NCBI GenBank assembly: GCA_000320545.1
Contig: ADNK01000748.1
Location: 1 to 52,500 of the forward strand
DNA: 52,500 nt
Direction: 5' to 3'
DNA from: Bigelowiella natans CCMP2755
Lineage: Eukaryota; Cercozoa; Chlorarachniophyceae
Shown: piece after piece, positions 21,096-32,877 of the stretch
Numbering within the stretch: the first letter of the stretch is position 1
Layout: the number at the start of each line of letters is the position of its first letter
Position numbers and translations under genes: made by a program
Notes under the pieces: generated by a model
Databases searched by the model: none
Seen by the model: the letters and a program-made list of their open reading frames with translations, nothing else
Told to the model about the DNA's origin: nothing

Positions 21096-22049
21096 TCACC
21101 CGGAAATTTTCCAAGAATTCTGGGATGGCTTTCCATTTAGCGAACATTTTCGACGTTGCTTCTCCGCAAACGTTGCAGGCCCTTCTACTCGCTTCAGCAT
21201 TCCAACCTCCAGCTTGCGCATTTTCTGGATGAAATACGATAACTTGGCACCACTCTTCTCTAGGTCGCTGTTATATGCATGCTTCTGTCCCTGCGTTGGG
21301 AAAGTTTCTGTGGCGGAAGAGATCAAGAAATCGGCCGTTTCAGCTGTATCTTTCAACGCTAAATTCCCGCCTTGTCACGTGAATGGGGGGAAGACAGTGC
21401 AGGGCGACAATGAGGGGTAGATTCGGAACGTCAATCAACGAAGGGTCTGCCAGGAATTGGAAGAGAGGCTGAATTACGAGTTTAGAAATAGCATCCACGC
21501 AATCTTTGTAAGAGCCATCCCAACGATCTCCCAGTTCAGACACTTTTATCCTGAAGGTGTCGCTCCCAGGCCTGGATATCATTTCGAGATCAATACCGGC
21601 TCTAGCTAGCGTCTTCTGTCCGTCCTTGTCTACGTCCCATCCCGCCCCTTTTCGAAAAGATACAGGGGAGTGTTTCTATCCGGGGTCACTTATACTCGAA
21701 TGGCGATTTAGAGCGATTACGGAATTGCTTCCTCCGGCACTCTACATGTTTTTTTTTCTTACATACATACTCTCTACTTTCACTACAATATGCAGATTTT
21801 ACTCAGTACAAAGATGTGCAACACCTTGGTCTCGCTCCCTTGGATCGCGCTCGTACACATCGATTTTCGAAAATAGTGGCTGGCAGCGTACCGAAAAGAT
21901 CGATGCCGATCTCTATGAGGGCGTGCGTGTTCTCCCCCCTGTGCAAAAATATAATGGAATTTCTGCGCGATTGATGTTTCGGAGGCACGCGAGAGGATCC
22001 CCGCAACGCTCAGGCCTGCCGGCCCCCCTCCACGTATAAACACTCTCAT
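21096..22049 (-). pseudogene. FAD-dependent monooxygenase remnant
   Basis: Family members hydroxylate small molecules with a flavin. Minus-strand pieces appear in the right order. An ATG at 22049 opens MRVFIRGGGPAGLSVAG, the dinucleotide-binding GxGxxG helix. The next piece reads IDVYERDPRERDQG and ends at a donor at 21825. From 21647, GAGWDVDKDGQKTLARAGI follows in phase. After the segment with LPLIVALHCLPPIHV (to about 21385), the next piece GGNLALKDTAETADFL is in another frame, needing a one-base shift. Roughly 200 residues of the usual middle region (substrate domain and DG motif) are absent, and the join between the first two pieces has no phase-compatible splice pair that I could find. 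Decay is therefore the simplest reading. An unusual spliced gene or an assembly error remains possible. Confidence 0.55.
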
Positions 22050-22264
22050 CAAAAAGAGATGTCTGTTGAGAGCACAGATTTAAAAAAAAAGATCTGTTCC
22101 ACACAGATTTAGGAACTTCAATGGATTTGGTATGTCTTTTACGCGAAATCACCTTCATATTTCAGTAAAAAAATCAGATCAAATTCCAGAGGATATTCCG
22201 AGAACGTCATTTGAATCTTCGTAAAACATTCGAAATTGCTGATTTCTGCATCCAGCAGCCAGCT

Positions 22265-22885
22265 ATGGACGACAGATGGACGTCTCGGTCTCATCTTCCC
22301 GTCCCCGTCAAACCAGTAGCATTTTCGAAGAAGAGGAGCAGAGGAGGAGGAGGAGGAGACGCAAACGTTAAGGCAGAAAAACAAAGTGCGTCATCATGCT
22401 TATCTTTTGTGACAACGATTGGCTTACCCTCTGCTAACATGTGTTCGAAGGGATGGAAAAGAAGAACAAAGCTGGGTGCTGGTTTTGTGCAAGGAGGCAA
22501 AGGAATTCCCTTCGACGTCGACTTCCACGAAAATATAATTTGTCTGGAATTTCAGAACTCACTGCGCATGCTTTGCGGCAGGACCCAGAGAAATCGTTAT
22601 CTTCATCGTCGTCACCGCCGTCTCATCACACATCATCCAAAATGCAAGATCGTCGGTTCCAGGTTCCCACGAGCTTTGATGTAGATGGTTCGAAACGTAG
22701 TAACTCCGTGATTGAGGAAGGTTCAATAGCGAATTTGAAAAAGAAAACCTTTGGTTCAGCTGCATGTAAACCGCCTTCGGAAGAGTCCCTCCTATCTCGT
22801 CTGCCTTTCCCAACATCCTCAAGCGGTAAATCGCATCTTTCGGGTGATATCCCCAGTAAAAATGCCGATTCAAAAGAAATTAGTA

Positions 22886-22926
<41 letters not shown>

Positions 22927-23133
22927 AATGCGGTCGAGGGGGATGGGTCTTTACCTGAGGGGGCTCTTGCAGCGGGCTGGGGTGCAATATGGGGTGGCTG
23001 TGAATGCGTTAGGAAGATTAGAAGGCGATCGAACAAGAAGTCCAGACCGCTTGGTGAAGAGGGCGATTATAGTAGTAGCAGTAGTTACGATTCTGACGAT
23101 GTTATAGAAGAGGATACATTTAGATTTATTTGA
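22265..23133 (+). CDS. Hypothetical acidic, low-complexity protein
   Basis: Not recognised. A possible two-exon model is 22265-22385 joined to 22472-23133 (donor GTGCGT, acceptor ...AACAAAG, phase 1). It starts MDDRWTSRSHLPVPVKP, has a basic glycine run, a serine-rich middle, a 13-residue aspartate run from a GAT microsatellite (about 22888-22927), a WGAIWGGCECVRKIRRR patch and an acidic C-terminus. Without the intron, the downstream frame alone is open from about 22441. The Asp run and lack of a conserved domain leave open that this is a chance ORF; the length without stops and the potential nuclear-type basic cluster argue mildly for a gene. Confidence 0.35.
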
Positions 23134-23810
23134 TGAAATGATAAGTGATAACGTATGAGACGGATGTACGAAGTGATTAAATCTTGTCATCCTAAAATAA
23201 GCTATGCAGTAACATAGTTCGTGGTAATGATAGCAGCATCTGATTCATACTATTATTGTACTCGCTACTGGAGTGTATTAGTTTATGAGTTAACTGCATC
23301 GTGATGCAGCAGCACGCAGCGAAGGATGGAATGGTGCATGAGTCATTGGCGCAACGCACACGCAAATGAGACTATACGAGATAGCAATGATGTGGCACGG
23401 CGACTGTCGATCCGGAACACCGAAACAAGATCGATGTTCATTTCAGCACTACATGCATGCACACATGCAAATGGCGCTGCAACATTCATATAACGCGCGA
23501 GCAATCCAAATGCTCTGCTTGCATGTCATGTTTCGTATGCTGGCTTCTTGCTCGCTTGTGTAGTGTAGCAACGATTTGAAAACATCGCATCGCATGCATC
23601 TGTGTCTAGCCTGTGTGTGCTAGCGATGGCTCATTGCCTGCATCTTGCACACATACACAGATATACAGATGATCTTCCCATCAATGAAGCCCAAATGCAT
23701 TCATTGCAGATTTAACACATGATTAAATGTACAGAGTCATAATTTGCTTGATGCTTCTTAATTATGCTCAGATAGAAGAGTGCACACATTAAAAAGAACA
23801 GAAATATTCT
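23134..23810. other. Intergenic between two convergent genes
   Basis: No gene seen. Several ATGCATGC-like and CATGCA motifs lie at about 23450-23600 and 23680-23700. Confidence 0.5.
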
Positions 23811-24131
23811 TCAACGTGCTCCTGCAGCCCCAGGCACCGCGCTCCAGTATCGATTTCGAGTAGCAATCATTTGTGTCTGACGCCAGAAATTGGCAGCGAA
23901 CGCGTCCAAAGCTTTACCAGCACTTCTCTTTCCAGCTCGAGATGCCCGTTTTCGTTTCTTCGGAATCTATAAAGGCATTTTCTGTGAGCACAGTGTTATT
24001 TAATTTGAGTGGAAAATTGCACCGACCTCGATCTTTGTGGGATCCAACCCGTGAAAATGTTGCTGTTCATATGCGTAAAGACTTTCGATGTAGTACCACT
24101 TCAACCGGTAACTGGCATCCGTAACCTTTAT

Positions 24132-24199
<68 letters not shown>

Positions 24200-25771
24200 T
24201 AATATTTATATATTATATGCTGAACGCTCCTCTGCAAACGTGAGTAGGTTTCATGAGACCTTGCGATTTTTGCTATTTTCCAAAGTACGGAATATTTTTG
24301 ACCAGGTGCCTAAATAGTGAACATTCTTTAATTATGAGAAGTCCGCATAATTGTAGTATCATACCTGGTTTGCTAACAACGGCTTTATAGCCGCCTCGGT
24401 AAATCACTTCCCGGTAGAGCCTGTAAAGATCCAGATCCTTTCCTCCCTAAGAAAAGTGGATAAATTCAATCTGGACACAAGATATGCAATAGTTCACTCA
24501 CCAAGAGAGGTTTCTTAAGGCTTGGGAGATTATGTTTCGAAAGAAACGAGCTTAAATGGTTTGAAAATTCCTCTTTCTCTTGCTCATAGCTCTTGTCGTG
24601 CTCCTCGCCTTCGAGAAGCACCTGCAAAACAGCCATTAGGGTATTGTTCGGAAACTAAAATAAATCATTACCTCTCCATCTCGTAGGATTTCTTCTCCAG
24701 CTTCACAAGATGAAAATTTATCATTCGAATTTTCTGAGCAATTCCATTTGGCCATTGACTCGAATGGTAGGCAACATGCCACTCGCCGCCATCGCTTGCA
24801 CTCGACACAACTTTTAAAGAGAATGCGCATATTGTCGTTAGCAGTGCATCCATTTTAAAGAATGATGTAGAAAATTCATGTCAGTCGAATGATGAAGAAT
24901 GAATAACCTAATCCAACGGCTTTTGATCCATGAATCGGAATTCGAAGGTTTGTAGACACTAGATCTCACTCGATCATGATCAAGGCACTTGAATCCCTCG
25001 GAATCAGACGCCTTCTGTTGTTCGAAATTGTCAGTTCTATTCGTGAATCACGGTGATATTAAGAAATCACCTTTTCAGGGGAGTCTCCCGATTCTTGGCT
25101 CTCTAACTTTCTCTTGCGTGAAGTAGATGACTTGCCAGAGTTATCGCCTTTTTTCCCTTCGTGGTCTTTTGTGAATGACTTGATAGTTTGGCTGTGGGCA
25201 CTAAATAATTCCGGGTCCACGAAAGGAAGTGAACCATATTTCGTTGCGTCTCCTTCCATCTAGGTTAAACAGATAGAATTTATACATAGAGTTTATATTA
25301 TATGCGAGAATAATTGCAATTTTATTCGATGGGAAAATCCGAATAAGCTTTTGGGAGTCTGTGGTGAGCAACTGTAGCGAACTGTTGAAAATTCCAGTCA
25401 ACCGACTAAACTATATTGAATAGTTTATCCTAAATTTTCTTCTAGCATGAGTTTAGTATGGTGGCATTCTCTCATTTGCCTTTGTTACGGATCAATGCAG
25501 AATGTCCATGATAGCACCTTCGCGCGATGGCGCCTTGCTACGAACACTGTGTTTCTCGTTTGATTGTAGCGACAACAAAAATTACTAATAATTTAATGAA
25601 AATGACCTCCAACTCCCCAAATTGTAATTCTGACTTCCTGGAAAAATCGTTTCCCAATTCGTCAAGATAATTTGCCAAATGATCATCTACGATCGTACGA
25701 AGGAATACCGATATCCTTTTTATGTCGCTATCAAGATTTCCCATTGATTTATCGCAAATAAATTCCGACAT
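23811..25771 (-). CDS. CW zinc finger + ARID DNA-binding domain protein (chromatin factor)
   Basis: A nuclear protein likely to bind both histone H3 tails (CW) and DNA (ARID). Exons, all in phase: 25771(?)-25607, 25259-25071, 25014-24908, 24810-24672, 24621-24502, 24446-24365, 24309-24260, 24125-24027, 23966-23811. The CW finger spans the 24908/24810 junction and reads RWISCVECKRWRRV, then KWNCSENSNDKFSSCEAGEE, giving C-x2-C...C...C and the second aromatic of the family. ARID follows: SSFLSKHNLPSL, GGKDLDLYRLYREVIYRGGY, TWSKIFRTLENS and VTDASYRLKWYYIESLYAYE. The last exon opens IPKKRKR, a classical nuclear localisation signal, and stops at 23811. The start is uncertain: the ATG at 25771 gives MSEFICDKSMGNL; ATG 25259 directly follows an acceptor AG, so the exon before it is probably coding. 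A 58-bp AT repeat fills the intron before exon 24125. Confidence 0.85.
24134..24193. repeat. (AT)n microsatellite in an intron of the CW/ARID gene
   Basis: About 29 AT units, the longest AT run in the window, ending within about 10 bases of the acceptor AG of exon 24125-24027 (minus-strand sense). Confidence 0.95.
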
Positions 25772-26127
25772 ACGCAGTCGCACATAGTGTTCACGGGCTT
25801 CGAAGCTTGCAAGCAAGCCTCCTCAAGATTTCCAGAATTAACCACAGTTTCTCCATGTACGACACACGATTTCACTGAAGGAGATGAGAGTCTCGAGTCG
25901 GCTGGCAACTGTGCGGGATATTATGCCATTTTTGATATACGACAATGGAGTAGCATGTCGCAAGTACTGCATCGTCTCCCTTCTGTTGCCGATGCATTCT
26001 GCCAAAAAGGCCGCTTCCCTACGAAGTCGATCTCTTCACAATGGTTTGCATCGATCGAATCTAAAGATTTAAATAGGGTTCTATTGTCATTGAATTCTTT
26101 TAACATATGTGTATGTATGTGTGTGTT

Positions 26128-26172
<45 letters not shown>

Positions 26173-26211
26173 TTGCTCTCTCTTTCTCTCTCTCTCTCTC
26201 TCCTTTGTCAG
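25772..26211. promoter_or_regulatory. Divergent upstream region between CW/ARID gene and PHYH
   Basis: The two genes point away from each other with roughly 440 bp between the first supported exons. A (GT)n run (about 26126-26171) and a CT run (26177-26200) lie next to the PHYH acceptor. The initiator exon of PHYH must lie here; one possible micro-exon is ATG TCG CAA at 25955-25963 followed by GTACTG, in phase with the exon at 26212. Confidence 0.4.
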
Positions 26212-27658
26212 GCGTATATCTCTCCCGATGTTAGGAAGAGTTTCGAGCGTATTCGAAGAATCAGCACCCATATCAACCCTTCCATCGACCAGGAACGATG
26301 CAGTGTGTCTGGGGAACGGTGTGCTATGTCTGGAGGTCTGAAACCGAAAGCGATGACCTTGACGTTGGCACATGAGTCTGAAGGAGTTTTGACTCAAGAG
26401 CAAAGAGCCGCTTACGAAAGAGATGGATTCCTGGTTGTCAAGGGCTTGGTATCAGATGAAGACATTGAAATCTACCGTAAGAGATTCGTCGAAATATGCA
26501 CGAACAAGAAGGAGCGAGTCCCCAGTATGCTTGTCATGAGGGACATCAGCTCAACCGATAAGGCCAATAAGTATGTTTCTCGCAATGAAAGTTATTTGTA
26601 CCGACCGACACATTTTATTGAAATAATCCTTTAGGGTGGGAGAAAATGCTATCACTAAGATTCAAGACTTCCAGGATGATCCTATCCTGTTCAGGTGGAG
26701 TGTCAATAATTTAGAAACATTTTGACGTTGACGATAACTCCTATGACTTCTTATTAGATATTGCACACACCCTAAAATCCTACGTTATGCGCGCTGTTTT
26801 ACTGGAAAAGAAATTAAGAGCGTGCATACAATGCTGATACAAAAACCACCTCAAAAGCAGCCTGAGACGGGCCGCCACCCATTCCATCAAGGTTGATACT
26901 ATTGCTATTTCCTCATCCGTGCTTGCAAATATCCGAACCCTTCCTCTGACATCTGTTACATCTTACCCTAAACTTATTCTATCAATCTATCAATCAAATA
27001 CATTTAAACTGTGCTTCTCGTAGATCTTTATTACTTTCCATTCCGGCCTGTCGATCGCATAGTGTGTGCGTGGACCGCAATGGAGCTGGTTGATCGTAGA
27101 AATGGATGCCTAAGCGTATATCCCGGTTCCCATAGATGGAATGGAGGTGGAAAGAGAAGAAGAAGATGCATCAAAAAAAGTTTCGATTTCTATTCAGTCT
27201 CTACCACTATGCACCGATTGTTGTCTCCAATTTCTCCGCCCTCCCCGTCCACTTACATATCTCTCTCATTGCACCTTTACATCCATGCAGGAAAACTTCG
27301 GCCTCATTCCTACCCAGAGTTCATGGTGAATAAAGCCTACTACTGCATCGAAAAGTTTGACATAAACTCCAAGCCACGCATACACTTGGTGATGGAGAAA
27401 GGTCAAATTGGAGATCACTGCTGATATTGATTGTTTTGCGATGTTGTTCGCCAAGACTTCCAACGGATAAGAGAGAAAATCATGAATAATTTCTGCATCG
27501 AAAGTCCATGAAATAGAAACTAAGTTTTACTGTACTATTAGGTGATACCGTATTCTTCCATCCGCTGCTAATTCATGGCTCTGGTGCAAACCGTACCAAA
27601 CGTTATCGTAAGGTGAAGTAAACACATTCAAGTCCGATTTTAAATACTTCTATTACAT

Positions 27659-27705
<47 letters not shown>

Positions 27706-28027
27706 TATAGCACACATATTCGATATTGTTTAACAGGCGATAAGTTGTCACTATTCGAATGCGAAAAGCAAATACATCGACGTCGAAGGGACAATTCAGG
27801 AAGGCATGGCTAGGGAACTTGAAGCTGCATACAAAAAGAATGCAAAGAAGTTTGGATTGAGTAACGGTGAGCTTCAAATCCAAGACTTGGTGAGTTATCT
27901 GTTGAAAAAAAAATGTTTGCCGATCTTATTTTACTTACGCTATCACAGCATTGTACGAATTTATTCTTTATTTATCATACTATAGTGGAGGTGGAAGTCT
28001 AGGATCATTAAGGACAAAAGCTCGTAA
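26212..28027 (+). CDS. PHYH: Phytanoyl-CoA 2-hydroxylase (peroxisomal alpha-oxidation)
   Basis: Fe(II)/2-oxoglutarate dioxygenase that hydroxylates phytanoyl-CoA, the first step of alpha-oxidation of branched fatty acids such as those from chlorophyll phytol. Exons: 26212-26570, 26635-26694, 26758-26891, 27024-27146, 27291-27401, 27542-27612, 27737-27889, 27986-28027, all in phase. It follows the animal enzyme through its length, for example [49 protein letters not shown] and VCAWTAMEL. Iron ligands are His and Asp of H-Q-D (split by the 26891/27024 intron) and the distal His of HPLLIHGSG. The first exon is missing; upstream of the conserved start the exon encodes RIRRISTHI, which has the R-[ILV]-x5-H pattern of a PTS2 signal, as in the human enzyme. 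An internal start at 26326 (MSGGLKPK) would lack it. No PTS1 tripeptide ends the protein. Confidence 0.93.
27662..27701. repeat. (CA)n microsatellite in PHYH intron 7
   Basis: About 20 CA units inside the 27613-27736 intron, upstream of the acceptor. Confidence 0.95.
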
Positions 28028-29033
28028 GTTATGTCTGGCACATGGACTTTGATTCTGATTCTAATGATAGTTCAAGTAGTGGGTATTGCATGCATCTCGT
28101 ATCACAGCAGTCATCAGACACGCTCTAGACGCTGCCAGCTACTTCACTATGCATGCTTGATCGTTGCATTAACAATGCACGCGACCCGGACGTTGACTGA
28201 TATATTGCCCGCCTAGCACCACCTAAATTGCATGCCATTGCCATGCACACAGTGCTCTAGTGCTGCCGAGCAAGTTGCCAAGTTGTGCCTAATGCAATGA
28301 ACATGCGGCTATGTCTGGATGGTCTCGCACACATTCAGTAGCTCCCCTGCTGCCTGCCCTCGCAGATCTGTGTGGCATCGCGTGCCCATTTGGACATGAC
28401 ACTTGCTACGGCAACTTTTCATCGGACGCACTTCTCCATGCATGGAGACCCACATGGGAGAATCAATGTTGTCAAAATCCATTTCACAGGAGACTGCAAT
28501 GCTCCAATTTTCCAGTCTTGTCGCTGAGGTCAAACAAACAACACCTTGTTGGAGATTGCAAATTCACAAACAAACAGCCCACTTTTGCGTCACAGTTGGG
28601 GGCGTGAACGAATGGATTGTCAGGGAGGCAACTCAGAGTCAGGGAATGAGGAGAGACTTCCCGAATCTCCAATGACACCTACGAGCGAATAGCATTCCCA
28701 TTTTTCAGAACAATCGGTAAATTGTTCCGTCAAACAACAAACAGCCTGCGAATGAAAGCACAGGCGTCAGCTAGATCGCGGCAGCACTCGACTCTTGTCG
28801 ATTGGCTTTCCCGGAGAGAAGCCAGCATCCGAGTTTCGCAGCACAGTTCCGTGAGATTTCTTCGAAAGTTCCAGTTGATTTCCAGTCCCAGAAATTGGCA
28901 TTAATTTATAACTTGCGACAAGCCAACTGAGGACATAAATGGACAATGACCGGATCAGATCGAGAACCTTCTGTACTCCGAAGACTCCCACATTCCCTCC
29001 GTCTCACCCCGGTACATCGAGACAGCCAAAGCG
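28028..29033. other. Intergenic with dispersed repeat and CATG-rich motifs
   Basis: No gene. Multiple GCATGC/TGCATG motifs (28088-28460) and the second copy of the dispersed repeat (28703-28781). Confidence 0.5.
28703..28781 (+). repeat. Dispersed repeat, copy 2
   Basis: Collinear blocks shared with 16334-16446; shorter through internal loss. Flanks beyond these limits do not match clearly. Confidence 0.7.
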
Positions 29034-29483
29034 ATGAGTAGAGGCGTCGACGAGGACAAGAGAGGTGCATTCGTGGTCGGGGACTGCGTTAAGGTGGTAT
29101 AGTACAGCCAAAAAATCACACACACACACACACTGAAGAGCGAATTCTTTATTGTTCTCTAGATCACGGTCTTCAAAAATAGTTGCGTCCCAAGAGGATA
29201 TAGAGCTTACACCAGTAGTGTGCAATCCACCAATGGCAAGAAGGCAAAAATCGTAGGCTTCGAAGGGGAGGATATAGCTTATTTAAGGACTGCTGAGAAC
29301 CGAAAGGCACAGTGGAAAATTCGAAAGGTCAATGCAAAAGACATGAGGAAGGTTGCTCGAAAGGTCTGTGGGTTCCATGATGCATTAGTTGACATCCTTT
29401 TTGAGTACGCGACTCTACGCTTTCACAAGGTAGTGCTTCATATTCACAGGAATCGTTTAGGTGAGTCTAATGGAACCTCATGA
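29034..29483 (+). CDS. Small hypothetical protein with possible SH3-like region
   Basis: Two exons are supported: 29034-29096 (starts MSRGVDEDKRGAFVVGDCVK) and 29163 onward, joined in phase across an intron containing a short CA run. The frame runs to a stop at 29483. A good donor (GTGAGT) at 29461 could instead splice to an exon near 29502. The opening GDCVKV...AKIVGFEGEDIAYLRT...WKIRKVNAKDMRKV looks like the beta-barrel repeats in MIB/HERC2-type ubiquitin ligases, but that is a weak resemblance. It has basic middle and C-terminal segments. It could be a real small gene or the 5' part of a longer one. Confidence 0.45.
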
Positions 29484-29504
29484 GATTTTTTTTTGAATTC
29501 AGTG

Positions 29505-31252
29505 GATGAAAGCCGGAGTGCATGTTTCCAAGGTAATTCATCTTGTCCCCATCAATTGCATCAAGGTGAAGATGTTCTGTATCAAATTGTTATTTTGGAA
29601 ACTAATGAAACGAATTTCATCAGCACACAAATTCTTTGAGCCCTTCTCATCATGAACCGAAGCCCAGGAAGCGCAATCCCCAGAACCCAGACTGTCACAC
29701 ATGTTCTTCATTGAAATCGTGGGGAATTGACACTTTTTGTTCCGTGTGTGCGAGAAATTAGGAGATTGGATCAAGCAACAGAAAAATGAATTTCGACAAA
29801 TGAATTTGCATGATTGCAGTTGTGTTGCGCAGCGCTGACAACACAACTGTGCAATGTGTGCTTTGACAATGCTTTGATGCCACAAAACTGAAACCCTGTT
29901 GAGCATGCAACATGATCTGAGCATGCATGTGCACACCACAAAAGGACAAAGCTCACCGCTTGCTTGCGGGTCGTTTGGAGTGTGCTGAACCAGCTGGTTG
30001 CGCGCCAATGCACATCGTGTGCTGGGCACACAGCGTCCCCAGCAGCAACATGCCACGCAGTCGCAGTTGCCCAAAACATTGGGGAAAGTGTGGGCCATTT
30101 TTCCCTGCAATGTCATGATGCGCAGGCCGACTACTTGTCGCAAACAAAATGCCGAGGGTGCTCCTAGGAACATCCACGGTTGGGGAAATGACCGAGATGG
30201 ATGTTCCCGGTTGCATGCGCCCCCTCTAGCCCTCCTGTGACCATGTTTCTGGGCATGCAACTCACGTTGCATGCCCCTGTGTGACCAACCATGCCACAGG
30301 AACGATGGCCTGAACCCACATGAGCATGCTCACAGAAAGTGTTGGACACAATGAAGCACAACGTGCACCACCATTTGCACTGTGCATGTGCATGCGCGCT
30401 TGCATGCATTTGGTGGTCGCAAACTGACCACAATGATGTGCAACAAGCAAGAACCTGGTTGCATCGTGGGTTCTGATTTGCACAAATTGACAGCACGTCT
30501 AGACACATCTGTCAATTTGATGACACGAGTCGCCATGACTGTCAATTCGAATGCACATGAGCTTGTCCAATGAGGGCCACATCATGGACAACACAATGTG
30601 GCATGTGAACATGCATGCATGTGCAATGCAAAAATGAGATCACTGCAGCCGCTGCCTTGCACAGCAACACTGGGATGACCATTGAAAAGATTTGACCATT
30701 TTGTCAGACCCATCTCATGAGATCACTGTGTCCATCATCCATGCATGTCAAAATGTGTCGACCATCGTGCATCACATTGGCCATGAGTGTGCGTGGAGCT
30801 TCTACTTGTTGGCACAGCTAGATGGCATGATGGCCATTTGCGCCGCTCATGCCGCCACTCGTCAGTGTCACAATTTCGATCGGTCGGTTTGTGTGCATCA
30901 CCATGAAATGTGATTCGCACCAAATTGCTCTCTCTAGTGCAGCACGAGACACGAGAGCAGTGCATCACTACGTGTCTCGGTGCTGCGCACTACCGTGGCG
31001 CATGGCGTGGACAGTTAACACAAAAATGAAGTAGATTTCACATTGCAATGTGCAGAAATCGTTGCAAAGTGTTGAACGTTCGAACATGCTATGTTGCTGA
31101 TCACATGCATCAGTACATTGAAAGAATCTGAGGAAATTCGATTTGTATTTACCTCAAAAAGATGATGTCGTTGCATGCATTCTCTATGTATGGCTAAGAT
31201 CGTCATTCTTATTTGTGACCTCATGAATGTATTGGATTTGTATTCAGTACAC
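29505..31252. other. Intergenic, CATG-rich, no gene recognised
   Basis: About 1.7 kb without a credible gene. It is strikingly rich in CATG, TGCATGC and CACATG words (for example 29915-29935, 30250-30275, 30380-30410, 30600-30630). Open frames on either strand are short and lack motifs. It may be an eroded repeat or a regulatory block. Confidence 0.5.
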
Positions 31253-31581
31253 TTAGCCCCCATCAAACCCAGATGCGAACTGAGAGATGATTTCAAGATC
31301 TTCCAGATCATTTTTTAGAGTTTTCTGGCTAGCTACGTCCCCTTTCAGAACCTTCTTCATCAGCTTTTGGCGTTTTCTGGGCGATATTCTGACTGGTTCG
31401 CTCTTGTCGGGCCTGAAACCAATAGTTTGCATTCTCAGATTCCCCGAAAACAAGCAATAATAGCCGCAAAGGCCGGAACACGAACTAATTTATACATACT
31501 CGCGAGTTTTGATTTGCTCCTCCAACATCTCCTCAACCCGCTCGTAGTGTGATTGATCAATTTCCCCCTAATGAGAGAGAC

Positions 31582-31631
<50 letters not shown>

Positions 31632-32833
31632 CATCCAATAAGCAGTCAGGATCTTAAGATACACCACTACCATGAATACCAAAAACTACTAAGCCGTCTA
31701 CCTTCTTCAACTTTTCGCTCGCAGAAGAAAGAATGACAGCCTTCTGTTCTTCGAGCGTGCGCACCATCCCTGTCATCGTCCGTTCAGAGCCAAGTGAGAA
31801 AAGGCATGTAAAAGAGGAGAGAAGAGGGGAAGCAAAGACACAACGCTTGCTTTTCCTTAATTTCATTACATGCAAAAGGAATGGGCATTGAGCTTCGCGG
31901 TTGACACCTTTTCTCTGCTTTGCCCTTAGTCTTCGCTTAATGTCGTACCGATCACGCCTCAAGTCGCTCTGAGAAATTTGAAACAACGGAATGAACTGCT
32001 AAGACATGAAATCCAGCACCACAACAGCCTGTCAGCTGCATCAAAACGAATATTTTTTGTTGGAGAACACGCGAGGTGCGAACATAGAAATCAAGTCGGC
32101 TATTTACTTTTGAGAGTAATAAGAAATAGATCGGTAACTATGCAGTAGCATGAGATTCCTTCGACTTCTACCCTCTTCTGACGAGCCCTTTCGAGAAGTC
32201 TCTCCTTCTCGATTCTCTCCTTTTTCTGCGCCTCGTTAGATCTGAAGAGAGGGGCGGGGGGGAGAGGAAGGAATCAAAACTTCCAATAGATGGTACAGCT
32301 CCCTCTAAATGCACTATGCCTCTCCCTCCCATTGGTTCGTTTCGCCAAGCTCTACTTGTGTTTTGCTTCAAGTTGTTGCAAGCGCTGCGCTTCTCTTTCT
32401 GGATTTTTGAACGCGATCTGTTTGTTGAAGGAAGAGGAGAGGAAGGGAGGAGGAGGAGGAGGAGGAGGAGGAGGAGGAGGAGGAAGGACCAGAAAGGAGA
32501 CTAAGCAAAGGAGATGTGTATTATTCATGTATGATGAAGAAAACACCTTCCCCCCCCCCCCCTCCTCCTCACCCCTCTCACCCCTAGCCAACCACAACCA
32601 CAACCTGCGAGATGTCAACCGGAGCTGGTCGGTACTTGATATTGAGTTTCTTGAGATCTGGAAGTCTGCATGGGCACACGGCAGTGTCAAGTCATAAACG
32701 ATGATGGAGATGCAGAGGAAGATGTTGATGAGGAGGACATTGATGATAGTACAAGGACAACAAGTGAATCACAGTACAGTACGCTCAGGAGTAGATGTAG
32801 GATTGCATCGTCACATTCCATATTTACTCTATA

Positions 32834-32877
<44 letters not shown>

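Noticed and set aside
22441-22500. GCWFC as part of a zinc finger
   Set aside because: No second Cys/His pair follows at a sensible distance.
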